From Nonomuraea thailandensis (GTDB lineage: Bacteria > Actinomycetota > Actinomycetes > Streptosporangiales > Streptosporangiaceae), in assembly GCF_024172165.1 (NCBI RefSeq), contig NZ_JAMZEB010000002.1:9894501-9958500 (forward strand): DNA of 64,000 nucleotides, written 5' to 3'. The notes beneath the pieces were generated by a model. It was not told where the DNA came from and searched no databases. It saw only the letters and a program-made list of their open reading frames with translations. Shown one piece after another: positions 8,893 through 17,422 of this stretch (within the stretch, counting starts at the first letter, position 1; each line of letters begins with the position of its first letter). The translations under genes and the position numbers were made by a program.

Positions 8893-9270
8893 GCCGACCG
8901 GCATGGAGCGGGTCCGCCCTCCGCGGGCCCGCCCCTTCGCATGCCCCGTACATTGACGGAAGGTGTCAGCATCGCGAACTTGTGGCTTGACTCTTGTGAA
9001 CTCATTGGTTGGCCCGTGTAGATAGGGGTATGTTCTCGGACGCCCCCGATCGACGGGATTCGGACGGGGGCACCAAATCCTTCCCCCGCCGGCCTCCGCC
9101 GAGAGGCGTCGTTCTTGATGAACGATTCCCTTGCCTAACAGGCGATTTCGAGCAGCCTGCCCGCCCGGTGGTACCGATCTGGCGGGTTTCGGGCGGAGTT
9201 GCGGCATAACGGGGCCGGAAAGACGGCTGTACGGCGCTGTGGCGGCACTGGAGCGCCGTTCACGCTCCGG
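8893..9270 (+). other. Gene-free interval, possible small-RNA locus
   Basis: 378 bases between two convergent genes. A promoter-like stretch (TTGACT at 8987, TTGTGA at 8994, TAGATA at 9019) is followed by a structured segment: GCCCCCG at 9042-9048 pairs exactly with CGGGGGC at 9065-9071, then another C-rich/G-rich run. A 59-codon frame starting at 9030 has no ribosome site and no recognisable protein character. Either a non-coding RNA or a plain terminator region is possible. Confidence 0.3.
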
Positions 9271-9702
9271 TCAACAGGCACAGGCGGCGCCGGAGATCGG
9301 CGCCGTCAGCGCGTCCACCGGGCGGCGGGCGACCCCCGAGGCGGTCTCCACCGGAAGGCCCTCCCGCGCCCAGTACTCGAAGCCGCCGAGCATCTCCTTG
9401 ACCCGGTAACCCAGCTTGGCGAACTCCAGGGCGGCGCGGGTGGCGCCGTTGCAGCCGGGGCCCCAGCAGTACGTGACGACCGTCGCGTCCTTCGGGATCA
9501 TCTTCTCCGCCCTGGCGGCGATCTCGCGGTGCGGCAGGTGCACGGCGCCCTCGACGTGGCCCTGGTCCCAGCTCTCCCGGCTGCGCGAGTCGACCACGAC
9601 CAGGCCAGGGGCCGAGGCGGAAAGGTCGGCGGCCACGTCGGCGACGTCGGTCTCGAAGGTCAGGCGGGCGGTGAAGTGCGCGATGGCGGCGGAGTTCGAC
9701 AT
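9271..9702 (-). CDS. Rhodanese-like domain protein
   Basis: 143-residue single-domain rhodanese (sulfurtransferase) with the expected order: VVVDSRSRESWDQGHVEGAVHLPH (CH2A-like region) then the active-site loop with Cys84 and Arg89 (CNGATR), and GGFEYWAREGLPVE at the end. An extra Cys (Cys79, in YCWGPGC) lies five residues before the catalytic Cys, and the chain ends Cys-Ala-Cys, which could give redox or metal behaviour. It is monocistronic and divergent from the EamA transporter; the physiological sulfur acceptor is unknown. Confidence 0.88.
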   Translation of the reverse strand: MSNSAAIAHFTARLTFETDVADVAADLSASAPGLVVVDSRSRESWDQGHVEGAVHLPHREIAARAEKMIPKDATVVTYCWGPGCNGATRAALEFAKLGYRVKEMLGGFEYWAREGLPVETASGVARRPVDALTAPISGAACAC

Positions 9703-9834
9703 GGCCCGATCCTGCCCGGCGCGCCCGTGCCGCCACCAGTGGCACGAAAGCCGCCTATCGCTAATATCCCGCCACAGTCCGAAGTCTGATACTCGCAGGC
9801 AATTTGTCGGGATCTCCCTGTAGGTTCATGAGTC

Positions 9835-10785
9835 ATGAGTTCAAACACTGCTGACAGCCGCCGGACGCTCATGGTCTGGAGCGCGCTGGGGATCGTCTAC
9901 GTGGTGTGGGGCTCCACCTACCTCGGCATCAGGATCGCCATCGAGACCATGCCGCCGTTGTTCCACGGCTCGCTCCGGTTCGTCTGCGCCGCCCTGCTGC
10001 TCGCCGGCTTCCTGCTGGTCACCAAGGGTCTGGCGCCCTTCAGGATGACGCTGAAGCAGGCCGGCGGCGCCGCGCTCGTCGGGCTGCTGCTGCTGACCGG
10101 CGGCAACGGCATGGTGGCCGTGGCCGAGCAGCACATCTCCAGCGGCCTGGCCGCGCTGCTCGTGGCGTCGGTGCCGCTCTGGCTCGTGCTGCTGAGGCTC
10201 GCCGTCAGGGACCGGCCCGCGATGCTGACGCTGGTCGGGGTGCTGGTCGGGTTCGGCGGCGTGGCCGCCCTGTCGCTGAACGGCGGCGGCGGCGAGAGCG
10301 CCGGCACGACCGGCATCGTGGTGATCCTGCTCGGATCGGTGTCGTGGTCGATCGGCTCGTTCCTGTCGTCGCGCATCCCGATGCCGCCCAACGTGTGGAC
10401 GGCCAGCGCCGTCGAGATGCTGGCCGGTGGCGTGGGGCTGGCCCTGGTCGGCGCCACCGTCGGGGAGCGGTTCGACGTGTCGGCCGTGTCGGGGCGCTCG
10501 TGGGCGGCGCTGGTCTATCTGGTGCTGGTGGGCTCGCTGGTCGGGTTCACCGCGTACACGTGGCTGCTCGGCAACGCGCCGATCTCGCTGGTCTCGACGT
10601 ACGCCTACGTCAACCCGATCGTCGCCGTCATCCTGGGCGTGCTGGTCGTGAACGAGCACGTGACCGTGCAGATCGTGCTCGGCGGCCTGGTGATCCTGAT
10701 CGGGGTCGCCCTGGTCGTCTCCACCGAGCGGCGCGCGCGGGCCAGATCCGCACCCGCGCCCGAGACGGTCGCCGCCTCGAACTGA
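9835..10785 (+). CDS. EamA/DMT family transporter
   Basis: 316-residue inner-membrane protein with about ten hydrophobic segments in two EamA repeats. The first repeat opens VYVVWGSTYLGIRIAIETMPP and the second SVSWSIGSFLSSR; both carry the drug/metabolite transporter pattern. It ends in a short polar tail. Such proteins (YedA/RhaT type) export small metabolites or drugs; the substrate cannot be told. The ATG at 9835 has no strong ribosome site. The LPMO gene follows 56 bases downstream. Confidence 0.88.
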   Translation: MSSNTADSRRTLMVWSALGIVYVVWGSTYLGIRIAIETMPPLFHGSLRFVCAALLLAGFLLVTKGLAPFRMTLKQAGGAALVGLLLLTGGNGMVAVAEQHISSGLAALLVASVPLWLVLLRLAVRDRPAMLTLVGVLVGFGGVAALSLNGGGGESAGTTGIVVILLGSVSWSIGSFLSSRIPMPPNVWTASAVEMLAGGVGLALVGATVGERFDVSAVSGRSWAALVYLVLVGSLVGFTAYTWLLGNAPISLVSTYAYVNPIVAVILGVLVVNEHVTVQIVLGGLVILIGVALVVSTERRARARSAPAPETVAASN

Positions 10786-10841
10786 ACCCGGGCCGCCGGA
10801 AGCCCGTACCTCCTCGTGGGACGAGGGCGGGAGGCTGCCGG

Positions 10842-11642
10842 ATGTGGTCGTACCGGATGGGATTCGTGATCGTCGTGTCGCTGCCGTGGGCGCTCGTGTC
10901 CGCGGGGCCCGCCGGCGCGCACGGCGCGCTGGAGGATCCGCTCAGCCGGGCCGCCGCCTGCGGCGCGGAGGGCCCCAGGCAGGCGGCGCGCTCCGCGGCC
11001 TGCCGGGCCGCGGTGCGGGCGAGCGGCGGCGCGCTGACCCGCGCCTGGGACGAGCTCCGGATCGCGAACGTCGCGGGCCGCGACCGCCAGGTGATCCCCG
11101 ACGGCAAGCTGTGCAGCGGAGGCCTGCCCGCCTTCCAGGGCCTCGACCTCGCACGCGCCGACTGGCCCGCCACCACGCTGCGGCCCGGCGCCCGCTTCGC
11201 CTTCAAGTACCGCGGCACCATCCCGCACCGGGGCGCCTTCCGGATGTACGTCACCAAGAAGGGATACGACCCCGGCGAGCCCCTGAAGTGGTCCGACCTC
11301 GAACGCAGGCCGTTCCTCACGGCCACCGACCCCCGGCTCGAGGACGGGTCGTACACGATCATCGGCCGGCTGCCCGCCAGGACCGGCCGCCACCTCATCT
11401 ACACGATCTGGCAGAACTCCGACACCGCGGACACCTACTACTCCTGCTCGGACGTGGTCTTCCAGCGCTCCCCCAACGCCGCGGCCGCCGCGCCGGCGGC
11501 CAGGCCCGTGGCGGTGAGCCGGCCGGACGGCACCGGGCGCCGGGACGCGAGCTGGCTGGTCGGCGGGTCGGTCGTGCTGGCCGGCTGCGCCGGGGCCACC
11601 GGCCTGCTCCTCAAGCGCCGCCGCCACCGCTGGCAGGGGTGA
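10842..11642 (+). CDS. AA10 lytic polysaccharide monooxygenase with C-terminal membrane anchor
   Basis: 266 residues. A Sec signal peptide ends AGPAGA, so the mature protein begins at His27 (HGALEDPLSR), which must be exposed to form the copper histidine brace. The second brace residue is probably His184 (GRHLIYTIW), with the axial-type Phe in SDVVF. The family (AA10) cleaves chitin or cellulose oxidatively. Four or more Cys suggest disulfides. Unusually, after a Pro/Ala-rich linker the chain has a hydrophobic helix (about residues 237-257) and ends KRRRHR, so it should stay attached to the membrane or wall instead of being released. A GGGAGG site lies 8 bases before the ATG. Confidence 0.85.
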   Translation: MWSYRMGFVIVVSLPWALVSAGPAGAHGALEDPLSRAAACGAEGPRQAARSAACRAAVRASGGALTRAWDELRIANVAGRDRQVIPDGKLCSGGLPAFQGLDLARADWPATTLRPGARFAFKYRGTIPHRGAFRMYVTKKGYDPGEPLKWSDLERRPFLTATDPRLEDGSYTIIGRLPARTGRHLIYTIWQNSDTADTYYSCSDVVFQRSPNAAAAAPAARPVAVSRPDGTGRRDASWLVGGSVVLAGCAGATGLLLKRRRHRWQG

Positions 11643-11651
11643 CCGCGCGCC

Positions 11652-12710
11652 CTACCGGCCGAACTCCTGCGCCGCGGCCAGGAACGCGTCGTTGGCCTCG
11701 GGTGAGCCGATCGACACGCGTACGCCCTCCTCGCCGAACGGCCGCACCGCCACGCCCTGCACGGCGCAGGCCGCGGCGAAGGCGGGGGTGCGCTCGCCGA
11801 GGCGGAGCCAGACGAAGTTGGCCTCGGTGGGCGGCACCGTCCAGCCCTGCGCGATGAGCGCCTCGCGCACGCGGGTGCGCTCCTTGACCACCGCCTCCAC
11901 CCGCTCCAGCAGCTCGTCCTCGGCCTGCAACGAGGCGATGGCGGCGATCTGGGCGAGATGGTTCACGGCGAACGGGATGATCGTCTTGCGCACGGCCGTC
12001 GCCACCGGCTCCGGCGCGATCAGGTAACCGACGCGCAGGCCCGCCAGCCCGTACGCCTTGGAGAAGGTCCGCAGGACGGCGACGTTCGGCCGGTCGCGGT
12101 AGAGCTCGACGCCGTCGGGCACGTCCTCGTCGCGCACGTACTCGCGGTAGGCCTCGTCCAGCACCACCAGCACGTCCTCCGGCACCCGGTCGAGGAACGA
12201 CTCCAGCGCGGCCCGGCGGATGGCGGTGCTCGTCGGGTTGTTCGGGTTGCACACGAACACCATGCGGGTCCGGTCGGTGATCGCCTCCGCCATGGCGTCC
12301 AGGTCGTGGTCCTCGCCCGCCAGCGGCACCATGACGGACCTCACCCCGGCCAGGTCCGCGAGCAGCGGGTACGCCTCGAACGACCGCCACGCGTACACGA
12401 CCTCGACGCCGGGCTCCCCCACCGTCTCGAAGAGCTGCTGCGCCACCGTCACGGACCCGGGGCCGAGCGCGACGTGCTCGGCCGGCACGCCGAAACGCTC
12501 CGCGATGGCCTCGGTCAGCTTGACGGCGCCCGGGTCGGGGTAGCGGTTGACCTGCCGCGCGCCCTCGGCGATGGCCTCCACCACGGACGGCAGCGGGTCG
12601 TACGGGGATTCGTTGGAGGACAGCTTGTACGAGCGCCCGTCGGGAGCGGCGACCGCCTTGCCCGGCTTGTAGGCGGCCATGGTGTCCAGGATGTGGCGGA
12701 AACGAGGCAT
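11652..12710 (-). CDS. Aminotransferase, Pat/HisC2 type (aromatic or histidinol-phosphate)
   Basis: 352-residue PLP-dependent class I/II aminotransferase. Seen: LSSNESPYDPLP at the N-terminus, NRYPDPGAVKL, FVCNPNNPTST, the conserved DEAYREY, the PLP-binding Lys218 in TFSKAYGLAGLRVGY, and an Arg-containing VRVSIGSPEAN at the end. The pattern is closest to the actinobacterial phenylalanine aminotransferase Pat group, which is a sister of HisC. No his genes are nearby, which favours the aromatic-amino-acid role. It ends next to the kinase gene transcribed in the same direction (21-base gap). Confidence 0.85.
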   Translation of the reverse strand: MPRFRHILDTMAAYKPGKAVAAPDGRSYKLSSNESPYDPLPSVVEAIAEGARQVNRYPDPGAVKLTEAIAERFGVPAEHVALGPGSVTVAQQLFETVGEPGVEVVYAWRSFEAYPLLADLAGVRSVMVPLAGEDHDLDAMAEAITDRTRMVFVCNPNNPTSTAIRRAALESFLDRVPEDVLVVLDEAYREYVRDEDVPDGVELYRDRPNVAVLRTFSKAYGLAGLRVGYLIAPEPVATAVRKTIIPFAVNHLAQIAAIASLQAEDELLERVEAVVKERTRVREALIAQGWTVPPTEANFVWLRLGERTPAFAAACAVQGVAVRPFGEEGVRVSIGSPEANDAFLAAAQEFGR

Positions 12711-12731
12711 GGCATCACTCTAGATGAGCCC

Positions 12732-14369
12732 TCAACCCGTGCCGGCGGCCTGCTTGCGCTTGACCAGTGCCGCCTCGACCAGCTCGGCCGCCTTGTCGGC
12801 GGTGCCGAAGCCGCGGCCCCCGCCCTGGATCTGGAGGGTCACCGAGACGTTCGCCACCATGAACGCGACCTTCGTCGAGTGGATCGGGGTGCCTGCCCAG
12901 GCGAGCCCCGTGGGCCCCGTGTGGCTGTAGGCCTCGTCGCCGACGGCCGGGCCCTTGCGGACCTTGGTGCCGGGGGTGCGCTTCGGCTCGTCCTGCATGA
13001 AACTCACGGTCTGCTTGTGCACCAGGGCCGCCATCGACGCGCTCGGCCCCCGGTGCGCCGTCAGGCTCAGCACCTGGAAGTCGCCGCCGCGCCACGAGCA
13101 GGCCGACTCCACCATCCAGTGGCGCTTCACCGTGTGGCCGAACAACGAGCGGACCTGCGCGTTCGTCAGCAGGTCGCAGGCCTCGAACGCGCCGACGAGC
13201 TGGGGGGCGGGGGTGGAGCGGGTGACGCTGGGCTTCGGGGACGGGGTGGGGGTGCTGCGGGGGGCCAGCGCGTAGCCGATGAGGCGAATGGCGTTCGGGA
13301 AGAGCCGCGGCACGATCACGACGCCTGCGGTCACCGTCAGCACCAGCGCGAGCACGGTGGCCACGAGGACCTTGGTGCGGCGCCGGCGCGGCCGGCCGGC
13401 CTGCGTGGCGGGCTCCGGTCCGGGGAACGGCGGGCCCTGCCGCCCGGGCACCGTGCCGGCGCTCCGGTTGCCGCGATCGCGCGTGTGACCGGTGTGCCCG
13501 CCTGCGCCTCGGCCGCCGTGCCCGCCTGCCATCCGGGCGCTGTGCCCACCGGTCGGGTGATCGCCCTGGGCGATGGCCGCGAGCCAGGCGGTCGCCTGCT
13601 CCGGTGAGCAGCGGCGGGCCGGGTCCTTCTCCAGGATCGCGGCCAGCGCCGGCCCGAGCGGCCCGGCCAGCCGGAAGGGCGCGGGCTCCTGCATCAGCAC
13701 GGCCGCCAGCACGGCGGCCTCGTTGTGGCGGGCGAACGGCGCGCCGCCCTCGACCGCCGTGAACAGCGTGGCGCCGAGCGACCACAGGTCGGCGGGCGGC
13801 CCGTCCGTCTCGCCGCGCAGCCGCTCGGGGGCGATGTAGCCGGGCGAGCCGCTCAGCAGCCCGGTCTGGGTGAGCGCGACGTCACCCGCGATGGTGGCGA
13901 TGCCGAAGTCGGTCAGCAGCACCCGCCCGTCGTCGGTGAGCATGACGTTCGCGGGTTTCACGTCGCGGTGCAGGATGCCCGTCGCGTGGGCGGCCGACAG
14001 CGCCTCGATCATCCGCAGGCCGATCCCGGCGACCCGGGCCGGCGGTAGCGGCCCCTCGTCGCGTACCGCCCGGTCGAGGGAGCGGCCGCGTACGAGCTCC
14101 ATGACGATCCAGGGCCGCCCGTCGTCGAGCACCACGTCGTGCACGGTCACGATGGACGGGTGGTCGCGCAGCGCGGCGGCGGCGCGCGCCTCGCGCAGCG
14201 TGCGTTCGGTCAGCTCCGCCCTGGCCGCCTCGTCGAGGTCCGGCGGGAGCCTGACCTCCTTGATCGCCACCTCCTGCCGGAGCAGCTCGTCCATGGCCCG
14301 CCAGACGGTGCCCATGCCGCCCTGCCCGAGCTGCGCCAGCAGCCGGTAACGGCCCGCGAGCAACGTCAC
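12732..14369 (-). CDS. Membrane Ser/Thr protein kinase with extracytoplasmic sensor domain
   Basis: 545-residue Hanks-type kinase. The kinase domain occupies residues 1-270: LGQGGMGTVWRA glycine loop, VAIKEV lysine, HRDVKPANVML catalytic loop, TDFGIA magnesium loop, and GSPGYIAPERL. A Gly/Arg-rich juxtamembrane segment (with several AGGH/GGHGG repeats) leads to one transmembrane helix, VLVATVLALVLTVTAGVVIV. The exported C-terminal 160 residues have paired cysteines (ACDLLTNAQV and ACSW), resembling DUF3558-type sensor domains, and no PASTA repeats. It likely senses an external signal; the partner is unknown. It lies 21 bases upstream of the aminotransferase gene. Confidence 0.92.
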   Translation of the reverse strand: MTLLAGRYRLLAQLGQGGMGTVWRAMDELLRQEVAIKEVRLPPDLDEAARAELTERTLREARAAAALRDHPSIVTVHDVVLDDGRPWIVMELVRGRSLDRAVRDEGPLPPARVAGIGLRMIEALSAAHATGILHRDVKPANVMLTDDGRVLLTDFGIATIAGDVALTQTGLLSGSPGYIAPERLRGETDGPPADLWSLGATLFTAVEGGAPFARHNEAAVLAAVLMQEPAPFRLAGPLGPALAAILEKDPARRCSPEQATAWLAAIAQGDHPTGGHSARMAGGHGGRGAGGHTGHTRDRGNRSAGTVPGRQGPPFPGPEPATQAGRPRRRRTKVLVATVLALVLTVTAGVVIVPRLFPNAIRLIGYALAPRSTPTPSPKPSVTRSTPAPQLVGAFEACDLLTNAQVRSLFGHTVKRHWMVESACSWRGGDFQVLSLTAHRGPSASMAALVHKQTVSFMQDEPKRTPGTKVRKGPAVGDEAYSHTGPTGLAWAGTPIHSTKVAFMVANVSVTLQIQGGGRGFGTADKAAELVEAALVKRKQAAGTG

Positions 14370-14467
14370 CGCGCCGCCGTCGCGATCAACGGTCGTCTCC
14401 TTGTCGCCGGGTACGCGTAGATCCTAAAGGGCGCGGCCGGAAGGCGTCACCGGTTCATCACCTTTTG

Positions 14468-14671
14468 TCACTTGAGCGTGCTCGACGGCCCTACGTCCTC
14501 GTAGGCGTCGACCGTGAGGACCGCGCTGGTGGCGGGCAGCCGGAAGGCTGGGCCCCGGGCCGGCGTCCCGGCCCCTGTCACCGCGGCGACCAGCGCCGCG
14601 ACGGCGGCGGCGGCGAGCAGGAGCACGGGCACGCGACGGCGGCGAGCACGAACGGTCTCGGCGGAAGTCAT
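14468..14671 (-). CDS. Small membrane protein, function unknown
   Basis: 67 residues. An Arg-rich N-terminus (VRARRRR) is followed by one hydrophobic helix (VPVLLLAAAAVAALVAAV) and an exported 30-residue tail rich in small residues. The gene is supported by a strong ribosome site, GGAGAGGAG, 6 bases before the ATG. It could also be a secreted protein with an uncleaved or cleaved signal. It lies just upstream of the kinase gene in the same direction (98-base gap) and could be co-regulated. No family recognised. Confidence 0.6.
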   Translation of the reverse strand: MTSAETVRARRRRVPVLLLAAAAVAALVAAVTGAGTPARGPAFRLPATSAVLTVDAYEDVGPSSTLK

Positions 14672-14754
14672 GCCGTTCTCCTCTCCGTGGTCGGGATCCG
14701 TTTCCCCGTGATTCGCCGCGGGCGGCCCCGCGGATGGGCGTCGCCGGGGCTTTC

Positions 14755-14862
14755 AGGACTGGCGGACGAGGAATTGCCGCGCGGACGTCAGGAAGGCGGC
14801 GACGAGCTCCAGCTTGTCCTCGAAGGTGTCGACGACCAGGGCGAGCGGCGCCGGGCAGCTAC
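14755..14862 (-). pseudogene. Possible gene remnant downstream of the DUF418 gene
   Basis: On the minus strand the stretch directly after the DUF418 stop codon, in the same frame, reads a protein-like LVVDTFEDKLELVAAFLTS. Moving by one base at a GCGCGCGG run it continues as ARQFLVRQS and a stop. The combined reading looks like the C-terminus of a lost protein interrupted by an indel. It has no start codon. This is pattern judgement only; a chance open frame in GC-rich DNA is possible. Confidence 0.25.
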
Positions 14863-14869
14863 ACCCGCC

Positions 14870-15865
14870 TCACCCCCGCCGGGCAGGCGTCCCAGGTGAT
14901 GGAGTCACGCGCAGGACGGGGCGGCGAGCCCAGGTGGCCCAGCGCCAGACCCACTCGACCGGGCCCTGACGGTGGCGGCGCAGCCACAGGGTGCAGAACA
15001 GCCACTGGACCACGAGGACGGCTCCCGCGGCGACGTACGCCACCGTCAGATCCCGGCCGATCGGCAGGCCGAAGAGCCGAGCGGCCACCACGACGAGGAG
15101 GGTGGCGGTCAGGTAGCAGGTCAGCGCCATCCGTCCGAGCGGCGCGAAGAGGCGCTCCAGCACCGCCCGCAGCGGCGTTCTGAGCAGGACCAGCAGGGCG
15201 CACACGTACACCCCGGCGAGCAGGAGATCGGCCAGGGTGGCGATGAAGGCCGGCTGGTCCGCGCCCGCTCCGGCCCGTGCCCACAGGGCTGCGGCCAGCC
15301 CCGCCGCGAAGGCCAGGCCCAGCAGCAGCGGCCCGCGCGTGGACGTGCCGATCCTGCCGACCACCCCGTACCTGACGAGCGCGGAGCCCAGCAGGAACAG
15401 CCCGGCGATCAGCAGGGGCCCGCCCCCGCCGATCATCGCCACCGTCAGCAGCGCGGCGGACAGGCCCGCCACGGCCCATCGCGGCAGCCACGTCGAGGGC
15501 AGCAGCACCAGCAGGCCGACGACGGCGTAGCTGTGCAGGATCTCCGTCGGCCACAGCAGCATGTGCGCGAGGCCGATCACGAGCAGCGCCGCCAGCCTGC
15601 GCAGCAGCGCCGGCCGTGGGCGGGGAACGCGGCTCGCCGCGGAGTCCAGCAGCAGCGAGAACCCGATGCCGAACAGCAGGGAGAAGATCGGGAGCCCGAG
15701 CCAGGGGTCCCAGGCGCCCATGGGCGGAGCCGTGACGGCGCTGCCGCCGTCGGCCATCAGCTGGATGTTGGCGAGCAGGATCTCGCACAGCGTGAACCCG
15801 CGCAGGACGTCGAGCTCGGCGATCCGCGGCCGGGCGGAGGAGGAGGCGTGCATTTCATGCGGCAT
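14870..15865 (-). CDS. DUF418 family multi-pass membrane protein
   Basis: 331 residues with about eight to nine transmembrane segments. Family hallmarks: N-terminal RIAELDVLRGFTLCEILLANI (as in acyltransferase-3-like and DUF418 proteins), RMALTCYLTATLL, and the terminal GPVEWVWRWATW motif that defines DUF418. Proteins of this family are thought to be membrane acyl- or small-molecule-related transporters, but no reaction is established. The ATG at 15865 has a GATGAGG site 4 bases upstream; an ATG four codons later is the alternative. Confidence 0.85.
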   Translation of the reverse strand: MPHEMHASSSARPRIAELDVLRGFTLCEILLANIQLMADGGSAVTAPPMGAWDPWLGLPIFSLLFGIGFSLLLDSAASRVPRPRPALLRRLAALLVIGLAHMLLWPTEILHSYAVVGLLVLLPSTWLPRWAVAGLSAALLTVAMIGGGGPLLIAGLFLLGSALVRYGVVGRIGTSTRGPLLLGLAFAAGLAAALWARAGAGADQPAFIATLADLLLAGVYVCALLVLLRTPLRAVLERLFAPLGRMALTCYLTATLLVVVAARLFGLPIGRDLTVAYVAAGAVLVVQWLFCTLWLRRHRQGPVEWVWRWATWARRPVLRVTPSPGTPARRG

Positions 15866-16120
15866 GGGGCCTCATCCTGGGGATCAGGCCGGGCGCGGGC
15901 ATCGGCCGCGTGACGGGACTCGCGGCGTGCGGCGGTACTTTCGGCCGTGCCTGGCGGGTCTCGGCCCGGCAGCGTGCCGCGGGGCTGCGCTCCGGCGAGG
16001 GGCTGGTGCGCTGGGACCTGGACGCGGCGCTGCGCGGGACCGGGCAGCCGGTCACCGTGTCAGCGAGCGCGTCAGGCCGGCGACGGCCCGGTGTCAGCGC
16101 GGCGCGCGACCGTACCTGCC
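15866..16120. promoter_or_regulatory. Divergent spacer between DUF418 and serine hydrolase genes
   Basis: 255 bases with no gene that can be supported. An open plus-strand frame (from 15910) reads into a protein-like stretch EGLVRWDLDAALRGTGQPVTV but has no ribosome site and continues out of frame over the start of the serine hydrolase gene. It must contain the promoters of both flanking genes; none is clear by eye. Confidence 0.3.
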
Positions 16121-17422
16121 ATGAACGGTACAGCGATCACGGCCGGTGGGCCGCGGAAGACGAGTAACGACGGCAACCAGATCACCGGGTGCCGCGCCCG
16201 GGTTCTCCGCCGGGTGGGGGTGGCGGCGCTGGCGGCCGCGCTGCTGGCCGGCGCGGCCACCCCCGCATCGGCCACTCCCACGGACAGCAGCGCGTCGCCC
16301 ACCCCGGGCAGCGCCGCGGCCAGGGCGGACCGCCCCGAGCTGCGGCAGGCCATGCAGGCGTTCGTGGACGCCGGTTTCCTCGGAGTGCAACTGCGCGTCC
16401 ACGACGAGCAGGGCGAATGGGCGGGCAGCGCCGGAGCGAGCAGGCTCGGCCAGAGCGCCGCGCCCCCGACTAACGGCCGCTTCTATGCGGGCAGCAACAT
16501 CAAGACCTTCACCGCGACCCTGGTGCTGCAACTGGTGGCCGAGGGCAGGCTCACCCTGGACGACGCGGTGGCCGCCCACCTGCCCGAGCTCGGGCTGGAC
16601 GAGCGGATCACGGTGCGGATGTTGCTGCAGCACACCAGCGGCCTGTTCAACTACACCGGCGACTTCAACCCCGACGGGTCCTGGGAGCCGGGCATCCCCT
16701 CGGCGGGCGACGAGTGGCTGGACAACCGCTTCCGCAGCTACCAGCCGGAGGAGCTGGTCCGGTTCGCGTTGTCCAAGCCGGCGCGCTTCGAGCCCGGAAC
16801 GACCCAGAGCTACACCAACACCAGCTACACGGTGGCCCTGCTGCTGATCGAGAAGGTCACCGGGCACTCCTACACCGAGGAGCTGCGCCGTCGCATCGTC
16901 AAGCCCCTCGGCCTCACGGGCACCTCGTTGTCGGGCGACCGCGCGCAGCTCCCCGGCCCGCACGCCCACGGCTACTACCGGTACGAGGACGCCGACGGCC
17001 AGGAGAAGGTGGTCGACATCAGCCGCCAGAACCTCTCCCTGCTGGCCGGCGCCGGTGACCTGATCACGACCACCCGGGACCTGCAGACGTTCTTCACCGC
17101 GCTGAACGGCGGCAGGCTCCTGCCGGACACGCTGCTGGCCGAGATGCGCACGCCGCACCCGAAGATGAGCTACGGCCTCGGGGTGTTCGTGGAGGACCTG
17201 GGGCCGGGCTGCGGCACCGTCCTGCGCCACAACGGCAGCCCGCCGCACGGGTACGGGGCGCTGATGTACAGCTCGCCCGACGGCAGGACGTCCGTGACCG
17301 GCGCGGTGACCTGGGTGGACTCGGCCACCCGGGGGCCGGCGGCGAACTTCCAGACTCTGGTGGACGGGCTTGTGAAGGAGGTGTTCTGCGACGGGAAAAG
17401 CGACCCCCTTGCTACTCCTTGA
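16121..17422 (+). CDS. Secreted beta-lactamase-family serine hydrolase
   Basis: 433 residues. An N-terminal signal peptide (RRVGVAALAAALLAGAATPASA) exports it. The catalytic domain is of the class C beta-lactamase/DD-peptidase fold: the nucleophile motif SxxK reads Ser-Asn-Ile-Lys (GSNIKTFTATLVLQLV), the YxN motif reads Tyr-Thr-Asn (SYTNTSY), and the third motif is His-Asn-Gly (LRHNGSPPHG). LLQHTSGL between them is also typical. Substrates in this group range from D-amino-acid peptides to esters, so true beta-lactamase activity is not implied. Its end overlaps that of the convergent NrtR-like gene by 11 bases. Confidence 0.88.
   Translation: MNGTAITAGGPRKTSNDGNQITGCRARVLRRVGVAALAAALLAGAATPASATPTDSSASPTPGSAAARADRPELRQAMQAFVDAGFLGVQLRVHDEQGEWAGSAGASRLGQSAAPPTNGRFYAGSNIKTFTATLVLQLVAEGRLTLDDAVAAHLPELGLDERITVRMLLQHTSGLFNYTGDFNPDGSWEPGIPSAGDEWLDNRFRSYQPEELVRFALSKPARFEPGTTQSYTNTSYTVALLLIEKVTGHSYTEELRRRIVKPLGLTGTSLSGDRAQLPGPHAHGYYRYEDADGQEKVVDISRQNLSLLAGAGDLITTTRDLQTFFTALNGGRLLPDTLLAEMRTPHPKMSYGLGVFVEDLGPGCGTVLRHNGSPPHGYGALMYSSPDGRTSVTGAVTWVDSATRGPAANFQTLVDGLVKEVFCDGKSDPLATP

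Noticed and set aside
9030..9209. 59-codon frame in the regulator-rhodanese gap
   Set aside because: No ribosome site; sequence is dominated by the hairpin arms.
12732..14369. PknB-type kinase with PASTA repeats
   Set aside because: The extracellular part is a single Cys-paired domain without PASTA repeat signatures.
16121..17422. True beta-lactamase resistance gene
   Set aside because: The motifs fit the broad serine-hydrolase/DD-peptidase family; nothing specific for beta-lactam hydrolysis can be seen.
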